64,000 nt of DNA from DATMER01 sp963844885 (GCA_963844885.1 CAWJQA010000012.1:248001-312000), one strand, 5' to 3'. Counted from the stretch's first letter, positions 17,404-29,969 are shown. The notes: generated by a model not told the origin, from the letters alone. Numbers and translations: made by a program.

Positions 17404-18119
17404 GCAGCCGATCCTTGAGCCGCCGCGACCTCTTCCGCCTCGGCCTGGTGGCCGGCCCGGCGTCGCTCGCCGCCGCCTGCGGCTGGCAGGGCGGGCCGCT
17501 GGAGCCGAAGCTGCGGGCCTTCTCGCGGGTCAACGACTGGATCGGCGAGACGCTTTTCGTCTCCTCCGGCCGCCTCGCTCCGGAATATCCGGCCTCGGCG
17601 CGCACGGACCCCCGCCTCTTCCCGGCCTACTCGCGGATCAAGCCCTACGCGACGCCGGCCGATCCGGCGGCCTGGGCGCTGGAGGTGGGCGGCCTCGTCC
17701 GCAACCCGCTGCGGCTGACGATGGAGATGATCCAGGCCCTGCCGCGTGTCACCTACACGGTCAAGCACCACTGTGTGGAGGGCTGGTCCGCCGTGGCCAC
17801 CTGGACCGGCGCGCCGCTCTCGGCGGTGATCGCGATGGCCGATCCCACGCCCGAGGCGCGCTATCTCCGGTTCGACACCTTCGACGCGGACTACTACAAC
17901 GGCTGGGACCTCAAGAGCGCCATGCACCCGCAGACCATCCTCGCCTACGGGTTCAACGGCGGGCCGCTGACGCCGTTCCATGGCGAGCCGCTGCGCCTGT
18001 ACTCGCCGATCAAGCTGGGCTACAAACTGACCAAGTATCTGACCCGAATGACGTTCACCGCCGAGCGCCCGGGCGGCTTCTGGGAGGACAAGGGCTACCC
18101 GTGGCTGGGAGGGGTGTGA
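17400..18119 (+). CDS. Molybdopterin-dependent oxidoreductase, sulfite-oxidase/MsrP fold, Tat-exported
   Basis: A 239-residue periplasmic enzyme. The N-terminus has a twin-arginine signal (SRRDLFRLG) followed by a hydrophobic stretch ending in AAAC, perhaps lipidated. The molybdenum-ligating Cys is in HHCVEGWSAVATW, as in sulfite oxidase and MsrP (YedY). Other family residues include YLRFDTFDADYYNGWD and the C-terminal KLGYKLTKYLTRMTF. Paired with a b561-type cytochrome instead of MsrQ, it probably forms a quinone-linked oxidoreductase; the substrate (sulfoxide, sulfite or other) is not known. It ends next to the convergent esterase stop with no gap. Confidence 0.85.
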   Translation: MSSRSLSRRDLFRLGLVAGPASLAAACGWQGGPLEPKLRAFSRVNDWIGETLFVSSGRLAPEYPASARTDPRLFPAYSRIKPYATPADPAAWALEVGGLVRNPLRLTMEMIQALPRVTYTVKHHCVEGWSAVATWTGAPLSAVIAMADPTPEARYLRFDTFDADYYNGWDLKSAMHPQTILAYGFNGGPLTPFHGEPLRLYSPIKLGYKLTKYLTRMTFTAERPGGFWEDKGYPWLGGV

Positions 18120-18863
18120 CTACCATCCCATCTGGTCGATCGAGTACGGCAGCATCTTGAGCCACCAGGGCCAGTCGTGCGCCACGTCGTGGCCCCAGAT
18201 GTCCAGGAAGTGCGGGATGCCCTTGCTGTTCAGAATCCCCGAGAGGTGGCGCGACGCATCCGGCGCCTCGTAATCCCCCTGGCCGGTCAGGATGTGGATC
18301 TTGCACTGCGTCTGCAAAAGGTGGAGGGGTTGCCCCTCCAGCCCCGGGATGTACCACGCCGGGTTGTTGAAGAAACAGTTGTCGTCGCTGTAGCCGTGGA
18401 GGTAGTCCGGCCCCAGGTCGTAGAAGCCGCTCATCGCGGTGACCGCGTCGAACAGGTCGGGCCGGCGGAACAGGGCGTTGGCCGCGTGGAACGCCCCGAA
18501 GCTCGCGCCGGCCGTGGCGATCCGGAGATCCGCGTTCTGGCAGGCGGTCCGGATGTAGGGCGCGACCTCCTCTTCCACATACCGCGAGAACAGCGCCTGG
18601 CGCCGCGCCTGCTCGGGCACGGGCAGGTCCCGGTCCATCCACGACTGGCTGTTGATGCTGTTGATCGAGAACACCCGGACCCGCCCCGCCTCGATCGCCG
18701 GCGCGATGGCGCCGACCAGCCCGAAACGCTCGTACTCCAGGAAATCGGCCGCCGCCGTCGGGAACAGGAGCAGCGGGTGCCCCCAATGGCCGTACGACAC
18801 AATGGGCATGTCCTGACCCAGGCTCGGACTGTGCCAGCCTCCGGTCTTGCGCCGCAGATCCAT
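18120..18863 (-). CDS. Esterase-D-like alpha/beta hydrolase
   Basis: A 247-residue soluble hydrolase of the putative-esterase family (EstD/antigen-85-like fold). The nucleophile elbow is GASFGAF, with a likely acid residue in the GQGDYE region and the catalytic His in GHDVAHDW near the C-terminus. The N-terminal VSYGHWGHPLLLFPTAAADF strand-loop is typical of acidobacterial and myxobacterial homologues. No signal peptide is seen. It is convergent with the molybdoenzyme and divergent from the pullulanase, so it is probably a single-gene unit. Substrate unknown. Confidence 0.8.
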   Translation of the reverse strand: MDLRRKTGGWHSPSLGQDMPIVSYGHWGHPLLLFPTAAADFLEYERFGLVGAIAPAIEAGRVRVFSINSINSQSWMDRDLPVPEQARRQALFSRYVEEEVAPYIRTACQNADLRIATAGASFGAFHAANALFRRPDLFDAVTAMSGFYDLGPDYLHGYSDDNCFFNNPAWYIPGLEGQPLHLLQTQCKIHILTGQGDYEAPDASRHLSGILNSKGIPHFLDIWGHDVAHDWPWWLKMLPYSIDQMGW

Positions 18864-19003
18864 TCGCAGCTCCTCCTCTCAGGGCCGCCTACTTTATCGG
18901 AATCTCTCCAGCCGTCCCACCCTCCCGGGTGGCTTCGGCGACCGAGCCTGAAGCTATACTCCGCCCGATGTGTAATTGAAAAACCTCTTCAGGAGGGCCC
19001 TCC

Positions 19004-23221
<4,218 letters not shown>

Positions 23222-23345
23222 AGGACCAAAAGGACATAAAGGACATAAAGGACATAAAGGACCAAGAGGACAGGGGAGAAGCTCTTCTTCCCTGTCCCTT
23301 GTCCTTTGTCCTTTGAATCCTTTTCGTCCTTTACGTCCTTTCCCC
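23222..23345. repeat. Nine-bp direct repeats and inverted counterpart after pullulanase
   Basis: Directly after the stop codon, the unit GGACATAAA recurs about four times (23222-23275). The complementary TTTGTCC/TTTACGTCC words follow at 23286-23345, so the RNA can fold into a long imperfect hairpin centred near 23280. It may act as a 3' stabiliser or a terminator, but there is no clean T tract. Confidence 0.6.
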
Positions 23346-23465
23346 TTCCATCTCCAGGAAGAAGTCCATCAGCTCACCGGAGGAAGTCGCTCAGGCGGCG
23401 GCGAGGTGATGGCTGGTAGAGATAGCCTGCCGATCGCCGCGGAACCCTATCTGACGCAGCGCAAG

Positions 23466-23833
23466 GCCACGTTGCGACAGAATCTCCGTCTCTGTCACAA
23501 GGTAGGCTACTTTGTCGCAACGTGAGTTTACTTTGCGCCAACTTCGGTTTCTTTGGCGCAAAGTAAACTCCTTTGGCGCAAAGTAAGCTTCCCAGTCGCA
23601 AAGTCGACTCCTTTGGCGCAAGGTGGAGTGACTTTGCGCCAGATGAGTTTACCTTGCGACAACGTTGCGCCATCTTGCGCCAAAGGAACTCACCTTGCGA
23701 CAAAGGAGTCCATGTTGGCGCAAAGCAAACTCCCTTGTCGCAAAGTCGACTTCTCTGTCGCAAAGTGAGTTGACTTTGGCGCAAAGTGAGCTCCTTTGTC
23801 GCAAGGTCGACTCCTTTGTCGCAAAGTGACCTC
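23466..23833. repeat. Array of about 18 degenerate 20-bp repeats with palindromic core
   Basis: About 370 bp composed of 20-bp units, consensus CTTTGKCGCAAAGTSRACTC on the plus strand, in regular register over long stretches (for example unit starts at 23551, 23571, 23591, 23611 and 23794, 23814). Some units are inverted (CTTTGCGCCA near 23531, 23632, 23651-23700). Each contains the short dyad CTTTG-3 nt-CAAAG. Twenty is not a multiple of three, so the array is not a coding repeat. It lies between the convergent ends of the pullulanase and polyprenyl synthase genes; the flanking DNA to 23930 has no other feature. Confidence 0.85.
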
Positions 23834-23930
23834 AACTCGGGCCAGGAGGGCTTCGGCGTGAGCGCGTAGCGTTCGCTCGCCGAGAGGGCGTCGATCTCGT
23901 GGCGCAGAGGAGTCGTTTCACGCCGGGCGA

Positions 23931-24899
23931 TCAACTCGACCGGCCGCCCACGAACCGTGCCAGATCGCGCAGCGGATCCCCCTTGCGGCCGAGCGGATCG
24001 AGCGACTCGACCGCGAAGCCGAGCAGCTCCGATTCCAGCGCCTGGGCGCCTTCGACGCCCAACAGCTTCACGAAGGTGACCTTCGCGGCGTCCTGGCCCA
24101 CGTCCTTGCCGGTCTCCTCCTGGGTGCCCAGCACGTCCAGCAGGTCGTCCGAGATCTGGAAGGCGAGCCCCAGGTTCTTCGCGAAGCGCGCGACCACCTC
24201 CAGCTCCTTGCGGCGGGCGTCGGCGGCCATGGCTCCGAGCTCGCCCGCGGCCATGAACAGGGCGCCGGTCTTGTGGCTGTGGATGTACTCCAGCACCTCC
24301 AGATCCAGGTCTTCGGGCCGGGAGAGCAGGTCGAGCGCCTGGCCGCCGATCAGGCCGTCGCTGCCGATCGCGGCGGCCAGGTGGTGGACCATGTCCTCGG
24401 CGGTATAGCGGCGCAGCGAGAGGCGCTGGGCGCTCTCGGCCACCAGGGCGTAGGCCCGGTTGAGCAGCGCGAGGGCGGCGAGCAGGGCGACGTTCTCGCC
24501 GAACTGGAGATGGACGGTGGGACGGCCGCGGCGCAGGCTCGCGTTGTCCATGGAGGGCAGGTCGTCCAGGATCAGCGAGCAGGCGTGGACCATCTCCACG
24601 GCGCACGCCAGGTCCAGCACGGCATCCGAAGACCCCGAGCCGAACAGGTCGGCGACCACGAGGGTGAGCACCGGCCGGATCCGCTTGCCCTGGCCGGTGA
24701 GAGCGTAATGCATCGCCTGGTGGACGGCCTCCGGCCTGGACCCCGGTTCCGCCAGGAGTGCAGGCAGACGACGGTTCACCCTGCCGGCGAGCTCGGCAAG
24801 CCCGCCGGCCAGGCTGTGGGGTCTGGATCGTTCCCCCGGGGATGGCGGCGCCTCAGGCGAACGAGGCGACGGCTTCGTCTTCGGTTTCGTAAACGTCAA
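23931..24899 (-). CDS. ispA: Polyprenyl (farnesyl/geranylgeranyl) diphosphate synthase
   Basis: Trans-prenyltransferase that condenses isopentenyl diphosphate with allylic diphosphates, giving C15-C20 precursors for quinone tails and carrier lipids. The first Asp-rich motif is in SLILDDLPSMDNASLRRG with the usual Arg pair, and the second is FQISDDLLDVLG followed by GKDVGQDAAKVTFV. The GQGKRIRPVLTL substrate Arg is present. The 322-residue frame begins at 24899 inside the end of the STAS gene (47-base overlap); the first 35 residues are low-complexity, so a later start is possible. Chain length cannot be decided by eye. It follows the STAS/RsbW genes in one transcription unit. Confidence 0.88.
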   Translation of the reverse strand: MTFTKPKTKPSPRSPEAPPSPGERSRPHSLAGGLAELAGRVNRRLPALLAEPGSRPEAVHQAMHYALTGQGKRIRPVLTLVVADLFGSGSSDAVLDLACAVEMVHACSLILDDLPSMDNASLRRGRPTVHLQFGENVALLAALALLNRAYALVAESAQRLSLRRYTAEDMVHHLAAAIGSDGLIGGQALDLLSRPEDLDLEVLEYIHSHKTGALFMAAGELGAMAADARRKELEVVARFAKNLGLAFQISDDLLDVLGTQEETGKDVGQDAAKVTFVKLLGVEGAQALESELLGFAVESLDPLGRKGDPLRDLARFVGGRSS

Positions 24900-25191
24900 A
24901 GACCGTGATGAGCTGCGTGATGGTCAGGATGTCGTTGATCTTGGGTGGCAGGCACGCCAGCTTGATCTTGGCGCCGCGGTTCGTGGCGCTGGTGTAGGAG
25001 CTCACCAGCTCGCCGACGCCGGACGAGTCGATCGTCGACACTTCCTTCAGGTTGAGCACGAGCTTGGTGGCGCCGTTGCCCAGAACCTTGTGGACGGCGT
25101 CGCGCAACGCCTCCTCGGCCGCACCGATGGTGATCTTCCCCTTCAAGTCCAGAATCGTGACGTCGTTGCGCTTGCGCTCGCTGATCGGCAT
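24853..25191 (-). CDS. STAS-domain anti-sigma factor antagonist
   Basis: A 112-residue single STAS domain (MPISERKRNDVTILDLKGKI). The phosphorylatable Ser is in the conserved VSTIDSSGVGELV loop, as in SpoIIAA/RsbV. In partner switching it binds the anti-sigma kinase when unphosphorylated. ATG 25191 is preceded by GAGGAGGGG, a strong ribosome site, which decides the start over an upstream in-frame Met. It lies 34 bases downstream of the RsbW-like kinase gene, the natural partner; the RsbU-type phosphatase at 60.6 kb could complete the switch. Confidence 0.9.
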   Translation of the reverse strand: MPISERKRNDVTILDLKGKITIGAAEEALRDAVHKVLGNGATKLVLNLKEVSTIDSSGVGELVSSYTSATNRGAKIKLACLPPKINDILTITQLITVFDVYETEDEAVASFA

Positions 25192-25225
25192 GGGATGGTT
25201 CCCCTCCTCGTAGTGATGGTTCGGA

Positions 25226-25663
25226 TCAGGTGCCCGCGGCCGGACCGGCAACCTTCTTGCGCAGGGTCACGATGGTACCGCCGCCGGGTCGCGGGTTGTA
25301 TTCGATTCGGTCCATGAAGCTCTTCATGTAAAAGATGCCTCGGCCGTTGGGCTTCAACAGGTTTTCGGGAGCGAGAGGGTCCCGGAGCAGCTCGGGATCG
25401 AAACCGATCCCCTCGTCCTCGATCCGGATGACCACCTCGTCCCCTTCGAGATACAGGTCCACGTGGACGTGCTTGCCCGGGTCCTGGGCGTTGCCGTGCT
25501 TGATGGCGTTCGCCACCGCTTCCCGGACCGCCACGTCGACCCAATGGCGCGCGTCCTCGTTCACACCCAGCCGCTGGAGGGCATCCCGGAGCACCACCTG
25601 AACCAGCTCGATGTTCTCGAAACGGCTCCCGACGTCCAGATGAAAGTGGTGTTCTCCCGGCAT
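25226..25663 (-). CDS. RsbW/SpoIIAB-like anti-sigma serine kinase
   Basis: A 145-residue GHKL ATPase. The N box is VREAVANAIKHGN, the G1 box is IRIEDEGIGFDPE and the G2 region is GRGIFYMKSFMD. Length and absence of a sensor domain fit anti-sigma kinases of the RsbW/BtrW type that bind a sigma factor or another target and phosphorylate STAS partners. The STAS gene lies just downstream. The sigma factor it controls is not in the window unless the distant ECF protein is involved, which is unlikely for this class. Confidence 0.88.
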   Translation of the reverse strand: MPGEHHFHLDVGSRFENIELVQVVLRDALQRLGVNEDARHWVDVAVREAVANAIKHGNAQDPGKHVHVDLYLEGDEVVIRIEDEGIGFDPELLRDPLAPENLLKPNGRGIFYMKSFMDRIEYNPRPGGGTIVTLRKKVAGPAAGT

Positions 25664-25766
25664 CTCCCTTGGTTCCGCCGCTGGTTGCGAAAGACTGGCC
25701 TCGCTGTCGCGCGGAGTCTAGCAGAGATCCCTCCGGCCTATCTCTTCAGACGGGTCCAGCCCCGAT

Positions 25767-26729
25767 TCAGTTCCCGAGCATCAGACCCAGGGCCGCCAGG
25801 GCCTTCGGGGCCTCCTTCTCCATCATCCGCAGCGCCATGGGGATGATGACCAGGAGCTGGACGCCGTCGAACAGGGCGTGGGCGGCGATGGCCGGCCAGA
25901 TCGTCTGCCGCCACTTCACCAGCAGGCCATAGATCACCGACAGCGTCGCGATCCCGACCAGCATGAGCGGCTGGCCGTACGCGAAGTGGGCGAAGACGAA
26001 GAGCAGCGTCGACAGCGCGATGCCGATCCGGGGCTGCAGGAAGCCGCGGAAGAACAGCTCCTCCACCACGCCCGCCGACAGGCTGATCGCCAGCCGGAGC
26101 CCCAGAGGCAGGGCGGCCAGGAACGGGATCAGAGCCGGCGGCTGCTTCGGGATGGCCTGCTCGCCGCCGAGCGCCACCAGGATCAGCCCGACGATGATCG
26201 CCGCCACCAGCACCGCACCCCAGGCTCCGACGCCGAGCAGGATGCCGATGCCGATCTCCCGCGGCACGTTCGGAGCCAGCAACCCGAACTGCGCCAGGAA
26301 CTGCCGCCCGAGCGGTATGGGCGGCGTGGGCGGCATGGGCGGCGGAGCCGCCGGAAGCTCCGGCTCCGGAACCATTTCGAGCACCTCCTCTCCCGAGGGG
26401 GGCCGGGGGGGTGAGGGCACCCGCGCATACCCGAGAAGAAACCACAGGCCGATCACCATCAGCAGCAACGCGTGCAGGAGGAAGAGCATCGGCGTCGAAA
26501 GGTTCTTCAGGTCCGGCGGCTCCGCCGCCTTGCCGATCGTGCCGAGGGAGGAGAAGATCCCGATCCAGAAGATCAAGGTGATCAGCCCGCCGGCCATCAC
26601 CCGGCGCACCGGATCGCGGAACCCGGGCGGGAACAGACCCCGGGCGAGCAGCATGCGGTCCATGCTGAACGCGGTGAAGGCGGCGAGGACAGCGGGGATG
26701 ATCTGCCGGAGGATCGATTCCAGGGTCAA
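25767..26729 (-). CDS. CPBP (Abi/CAAX) family intramembrane metalloprotease
   Basis: A 320-residue membrane protein with eight or so helices. The CPBP glutamate motif is in SAGVVEELFFRGFLQPR; the following motifs are FAHFAYGQP and IAAHALFDGVQ with the metal-binding His residues. Such proteases cleave prenylated or bacteriocin-like peptides or act in signalling; the substrate is unknown. The start is TTG 26729, overlapping the TGA of the upstream small gene (TTGA). A Pro/Glu-rich linker near residues 105-140 (SPPRPPSGEEVLEMV) is encoded by a REP-like palindromic sequence that also occurs between other genes, suggesting an in-frame insertion. Confidence 0.85.
   Translation of the reverse strand: MTLESILRQIIPAVLAAFTAFSMDRMLLARGLFPPGFRDPVRRVMAGGLITLIFWIGIFSSLGTIGKAAEPPDLKNLSTPMLFLLHALLLMVIGLWFLLGYARVPSPPRPPSGEEVLEMVPEPELPAAPPPMPPTPPIPLGRQFLAQFGLLAPNVPREIGIGILLGVGAWGAVLVAAIIVGLILVALGGEQAIPKQPPALIPFLAALPLGLRLAISLSAGVVEELFFRGFLQPRIGIALSTLLFVFAHFAYGQPLMLVGIATLSVIYGLLVKWRQTIWPAIAAHALFDGVQLLVIIPMALRMMEKEAPKALAALGLMLGN
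26384..26417. repeat. REP-like element inside the CPBP gene
   Basis: The sequence CTCTCCCGAGGGGGGCCG and the G-rich tail with GTGAGGG resemble the intergenic palindromes at 29386-29428 and 63169-63210. Here it lies in the linker-coding part of the protease gene. Confidence 0.5.
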
Positions 26730-27004
26730 GTCTTCGCCTTCGCGCGGTAGCTGCGCAGCACCATGGCCGCCGTGTTGACCCGCTGGATCTTCCGGTTGCG
26801 GGCCTGGATGGCCGGGATGTCGTCGGACGGCGCCTGGTCGCCGCGCAGGTCCCGGAGGCAGCGCTCCAGCTCGAAGGTGAGCGTATCCAGGTCGCCGCGG
26901 GTCAACCCCCGGAACGTACGCTCGGTGATCGTGAGGTAACCCTCAGCGATGTCCCGGGCCATGGCCCACGCGCTACCGCCAGGGAAACCCATGGCGCGCA
27001 TCAT
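26726..27004 (-). CDS. Small hypothetical protein upstream of CPBP protease
   Basis: A 92-residue soluble protein, not recognised. It starts MMRAMGFPGGSAWAMARD and contains a helical region with TFRGLTRGDLDTLTFELER, ending in a basic tail (LRSYRAKAKT). ATG 27004 or ATG 27001 can both start it. Its stop overlaps the protease TTG start, and the coupled arrangement with good codon bias supports a real gene. It is divergent from the acyl-CoA dehydrogenase gene. Confidence 0.65.
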   Translation of the reverse strand: MMRAMGFPGGSAWAMARDIAEGYLTITERTFRGLTRGDLDTLTFELERCLRDLRGDQAPSDDIPAIQARNRKIQRVNTAAMVLRSYRAKAKT

Positions 27005-27145
27005 ATCCCAGCCGGCCCGTCCCGAACGCGACCGGCCGCGCCCCGTCGCGGGAATTCGCCCGTGGTATGATTCAGCCGCGGTCCGTCCGGCCGCACCCAT
27101 CCGCCCCCAACGTTTCGACCACAGAATCCCGAAGGAGGATCTCCC

Positions 27146-28378
27146 TTGAGCCGCTTCCCAGGCGTGGACTTCATGGATGCAGATACGCTCCTCAACGAAG
27201 AGGAGCGAATGGTGCGCGACACCGTTCGCGCGTTCGTCGACGACAAGGTCAAGCCGATCATCGAGGAGTGCCACCGCGACAGCCGCACCCCTCTCGAGCT
27301 GGTGCCCGAAATGGGCGCCCTCAACCTGTTCGGCGCCAACATCTCCGAGTACGGCCTCCCCGGCCTGGGCGGCGTCGCCTACGGCCTCATCATGCAGGAG
27401 CTGGAGCGCGGCGACTCCGGCCTGCGCAGCTTCGTCTCCGTGCAGAGCTCCCTGGTCATGTACCCGATCTACACCTTCGGGTCCCAGGCGCAGAAGGACA
27501 AGTGGATCCCCCGGCTCGCCACCGGCGAGGCCATCGGCTGCTTCGGCCTCACCGAGCCCGACTTCGGCTCCAACCCCGGCGGCATGCGCACCACCGCCAA
27601 GAAGGTCGGCAACGAGTGGGTGCTCAACGGCTCCAAGCAGTGGATCACCAACGGCACCCTGGCCGACGTGGCCGTGGTCTGGGCGCAGACGGAAGACGGC
27701 ATTCGCGGCTTCCTGGTCGAGAAGGGGACCCCGGGGTACACCTCCTCGGACCAGCACGGCAAGTTCTCGCTGCGCGCCTCCACCACCTCCGAGCTCGGCT
27801 TCCACGACTGCCGCATCCCGGCCGACGCGATCCTTCCTGAAACCACCGGCCTCAAGAACGCCCTGATGTGCCTCAACCAGGCGCGCTACGGCATCGCCTG
27901 GGGCGGCATCGGCTCGGCCATGGAGACCTACCACACCGCCCTGACCTATGCGCAGGAGCGGATCCAGTTCAACGGCCAGCCGATCGCCAGCCACCAGCTC
28001 GTGCAGGAAAAGCTGGCCTGGATGATCACCGAGATCTCCAAGGGCCAGCTTCTCTCCATCCAGCTCGGCCGCCTCAAGGACGCCAACCGCCTCAAGCACT
28101 TCCACATCTCGATGGGCAAGCGCAACAACGTCTGGGTGGCCCGCGAGTGCGCGAAGCTCGCCCGTGAGATCCTCGGCGCCAACGGCATCGTGGACGACTA
28201 CCCGGTCATCCGCCACATGCTCAACCTCGAGTCGGTCTACACCTACGAGGGCACGCACGACATCCACGGCCTGATCATCGGCGAGGCGGTCACCGGCATC
28301 CAGTCCTTCAACGCGCCCATTCCTGCGGAAAAGCGCGCGGTGAAGGAGAAGCCGGTGCCGGTGGGAGCGGCGCGCTGA
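27146..28378 (+). CDS. gcdH: Glutaryl-CoA dehydrogenase-type acyl-CoA dehydrogenase
   Basis: A 410-residue FAD enzyme that oxidises, and in true GcdH decarboxylates, glutaryl-CoA in lysine/tryptophan or aromatic degradation. FAD motifs are GCFGLTEPDFGSNPGG and KQWITNGTLADV. The catalytic Glu lies in VYTYEGTHDIHGLIIGEAVTG, the GcdH-type C-terminal signature, and the active-site Arg region is SGLRSFVSVQSSL. Start TTG 27146 is chosen because GAAGGAGG ends 7 bases before it; ATG 27173 would remove nine residues. A TATGAT box sits near 27065. The stop overlaps the GlpX ATG (TGATG), so both are co-transcribed. Confidence 0.88.
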   Translation: MSRFPGVDFMDADTLLNEEERMVRDTVRAFVDDKVKPIIEECHRDSRTPLELVPEMGALNLFGANISEYGLPGLGGVAYGLIMQELERGDSGLRSFVSVQSSLVMYPIYTFGSQAQKDKWIPRLATGEAIGCFGLTEPDFGSNPGGMRTTAKKVGNEWVLNGSKQWITNGTLADVAVVWAQTEDGIRGFLVEKGTPGYTSSDQHGKFSLRASTTSELGFHDCRIPADAILPETTGLKNALMCLNQARYGIAWGGIGSAMETYHTALTYAQERIQFNGQPIASHQLVQEKLAWMITEISKGQLLSIQLGRLKDANRLKHFHISMGKRNNVWVARECAKLAREILGANGIVDDYPVIRHMLNLESVYTYEGTHDIHGLIIGEAVTGIQSFNAPIPAEKRAVKEKPVPVGAAR

Positions 28379-29361
28379 TGGTGCTCGATCACCTGCTGGA
28401 GCAGGAGTTCATCCGTGTCACCGAGCAGGCGGCCATCGCCTCGGCCCGCACCATGGGCCGCGGCGACCGCCGCCACTCGGACCAGGTTGCCGTCGAGGCC
28501 ATGCGCCTGGAGATGGACAACCTCCCCATGGACGGCCGCATCGTCATCGGCGAAGGCGAGCGCGACAAGGCGCCCATGCTTTACGTCGGCGAGGTGGTCG
28601 GCTCCCGGAAGCACCAGGATGGCGCCGCCGCCGTGGACATCGCGGTCGATCCTCTAGAGGGGACGAATCTCTGCGCCACCGGCGCCCCCGACGCCGTCTC
28701 CGTCCTCGCCGCCGCCGAGCGCGGCGGCCTCCTCTACGCCCCGGACGTCTACATGGACAAGATCGTCGTCGGGCCGACCGCCCGCGGCACGATCCACATC
28801 GACGCCCCGGTGGCCGAAAACCTGCGCAACATCGCCGGCGCCTTCGGCCGCAAGGTGAGCGACCTGACGGTGGTGGTCCTGGAGCGCGACCGCCACCAGC
28901 AGCTCATCCAGGACATCCGCGAGGCCGGCGCCCGCATCCGCCTGATCGGCGACGGCGACCTGTCGGCCGGCATTTCGGCCGCGGTGCGCGGCACCGGCGT
29001 GCATGCGGTGATGGGGATCGGCGGCGCGCCCGAGGGGGTCATCACCGCGGCGGCCATGCGCTGCCTCGGCGGCGAAATCCAGGCCCGCCTCAAGGCCACC
29101 AACGAGGAGCAGGAGGCGCGCCTCAAGGAGCTGGGCTTCCACGACGTGAACCGGATCTACAAGACCGAAGACCTGGCGCCCGGAAAAGAGATCCTCGTGA
29201 GCTGCTCCGGCGTCACCGACGGCGAGCTGCTCCGCGGCGTCCGCTTCTTCGGCGGCGGCTCGCGCACCTCGACCCTGTTCATGTCGCTGTCGCGCAACAT
29301 CATCCGCTTCGTGGACACCATCCACCGCGAGCAGACGACCACTCCGGTCCGATTCATTTGA
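28378..29361 (+). CDS. glpX: Class II fructose-1,6-bisphosphatase
   Basis: Gluconeogenic phosphatase of 327 residues. The lithium-sensitive phosphatase-fold motifs are IVIGEGERDKAPMLYVGE, the metal site DIAVDPLEGTNLCATG, and VGPTARGTIHID. The C-terminal half shows RGTGVHAVMGIGGAPEGV and SCSGVTDGELLRGVRFF, all typical of GlpX. Its ATG overlaps the acyl-CoA dehydrogenase stop. Coupling with GcdH suggests joint expression when the cell grows on acids or amino acids and must run gluconeogenesis; this is an inference from arrangement. Confidence 0.93.
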   Translation: MVLDHLLEQEFIRVTEQAAIASARTMGRGDRRHSDQVAVEAMRLEMDNLPMDGRIVIGEGERDKAPMLYVGEVVGSRKHQDGAAAVDIAVDPLEGTNLCATGAPDAVSVLAAAERGGLLYAPDVYMDKIVVGPTARGTIHIDAPVAENLRNIAGAFGRKVSDLTVVVLERDRHQQLIQDIREAGARIRLIGDGDLSAGISAAVRGTGVHAVMGIGGAPEGVITAAAMRCLGGEIQARLKATNEEQEARLKELGFHDVNRIYKTEDLAPGKEILVSCSGVTDGELLRGVRFFGGGSRTSTLFMSLSRNIIRFVDTIHREQTTTPVRFI

Positions 29362-29385
29362 TGATTGGCCAACGCCTGGCTTTCT

Positions 29386-29428
29386 CCCCCTCTCTCGCCG
29401 CGCGAGAGAGGGGGCCGGGGGGTGAGAG
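29386..29428. repeat. REP-like palindrome after glpX
   Basis: Perfect 12-bp arms (CCCCCTCTCTCG at 29386-29397 and its complement at 29403-29414) around a short GC loop, followed by a G-rich tail with GTGAGAGG. No T tract is present. A related element lies at 63169-63210. Confidence 0.6.
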
Positions 29429-29437
29429 GATGGGATC

Positions 29438-29926
29438 ATGATCAAGCCCGACCGGTGGATCCGGGAGTGGGGACGCAACGGCGGGGTCACCCCGTTCGAG
29501 GAGAACCAGGTCAACGCCGCCAGCTACGACGTGCGGGTCGGCGACCACTGGATCTGTCCCACCCGCGACCCCGAAGAGTTTCGCGCCCCCCACGTCAAGC
29601 TCTTCCCGGGCGAGGTCGTGCTCGCCTCGACCATGGAATACGTGCGCATCCCGCGCAACGTCGCCTGCGACCTCAAGCTCAAGTCCACCCTCGGCCGGCT
29701 CTGGATCAACCACTCCCTCGCCGGCTGGTGCGACCCCGGCTTCGAGGGCGAGATCACCCTGGAGCTCCAGAACCTCGGTCCCTCCCCCTTCGTCCTCGAA
29801 GCGGGCAGGCGGATCGCCCAGCTCATCTTCATCTCCATGGAGTCCGAACCGGAGATCGCCTATGGCGAGCCGGGCTCCAGCAGCCATTACCAGGGGCAGA
29901 GAGGGACGACTCCGGCCCGCAGATGA
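29438..29926 (+). CDS. dcd: dCTP deaminase / dUTPase-family protein
   Basis: A 162-residue trimeric-type nucleotide hydrolase. The N-terminus has VNAASYDVRVGDHWI. Next come the LKSTLGRLWINHSLAGWCDPGF core and EITLELQNLGPSPFVLEAG, which carries the likely catalytic Glu. The tail SSSHYQGQRGTTPAR matches dCTP deaminases (KYQGQ...PT), where it closes over the triphosphate. The core has Cys-Asp where many family members have Ile-Asp, and it is shorter than the E. coli enzyme. It supplies dUMP or dUTP for thymidylate synthesis. Confidence 0.85.
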   Translation: MIKPDRWIREWGRNGGVTPFEENQVNAASYDVRVGDHWICPTRDPEEFRAPHVKLFPGEVVLASTMEYVRIPRNVACDLKLKSTLGRLWINHSLAGWCDPGFEGEITLELQNLGPSPFVLEAGRRIAQLIFISMESEPEIAYGEPGSSSHYQGQRGTTPARR

Positions 29927-29950
29927 GCCTGCAAAGTATGCCCAGAGATC

Positions 29951-29956
29951 TATAAT
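29951..29956 (+). promoter_or_regulatory. Candidate -10 box TATAAT before the DUF4388 gene
   Basis: A perfect TATAAT lies 14 bases before ATG 29970, so transcription would begin only a few bases ahead of the start codon. No good -35 box is present at the right distance. If used, the message is nearly leaderless. Confidence 0.35.
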
Positions 29957-29969
29957 CGGCGCCGTCATC

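Noticed and set aside
17400..18119. Naming the molybdoenzyme MsrP
   Set aside because: The fold matches but the partner is a b561-type cytochrome and not the MsrQ flavocytochrome, so the methionine-sulfoxide function is not assured.
23466..23833. CRISPR array
   Set aside because: The units follow each other without unique 30-40 bp spacers, are degenerate, occur in both orientations, and no cas gene is near.
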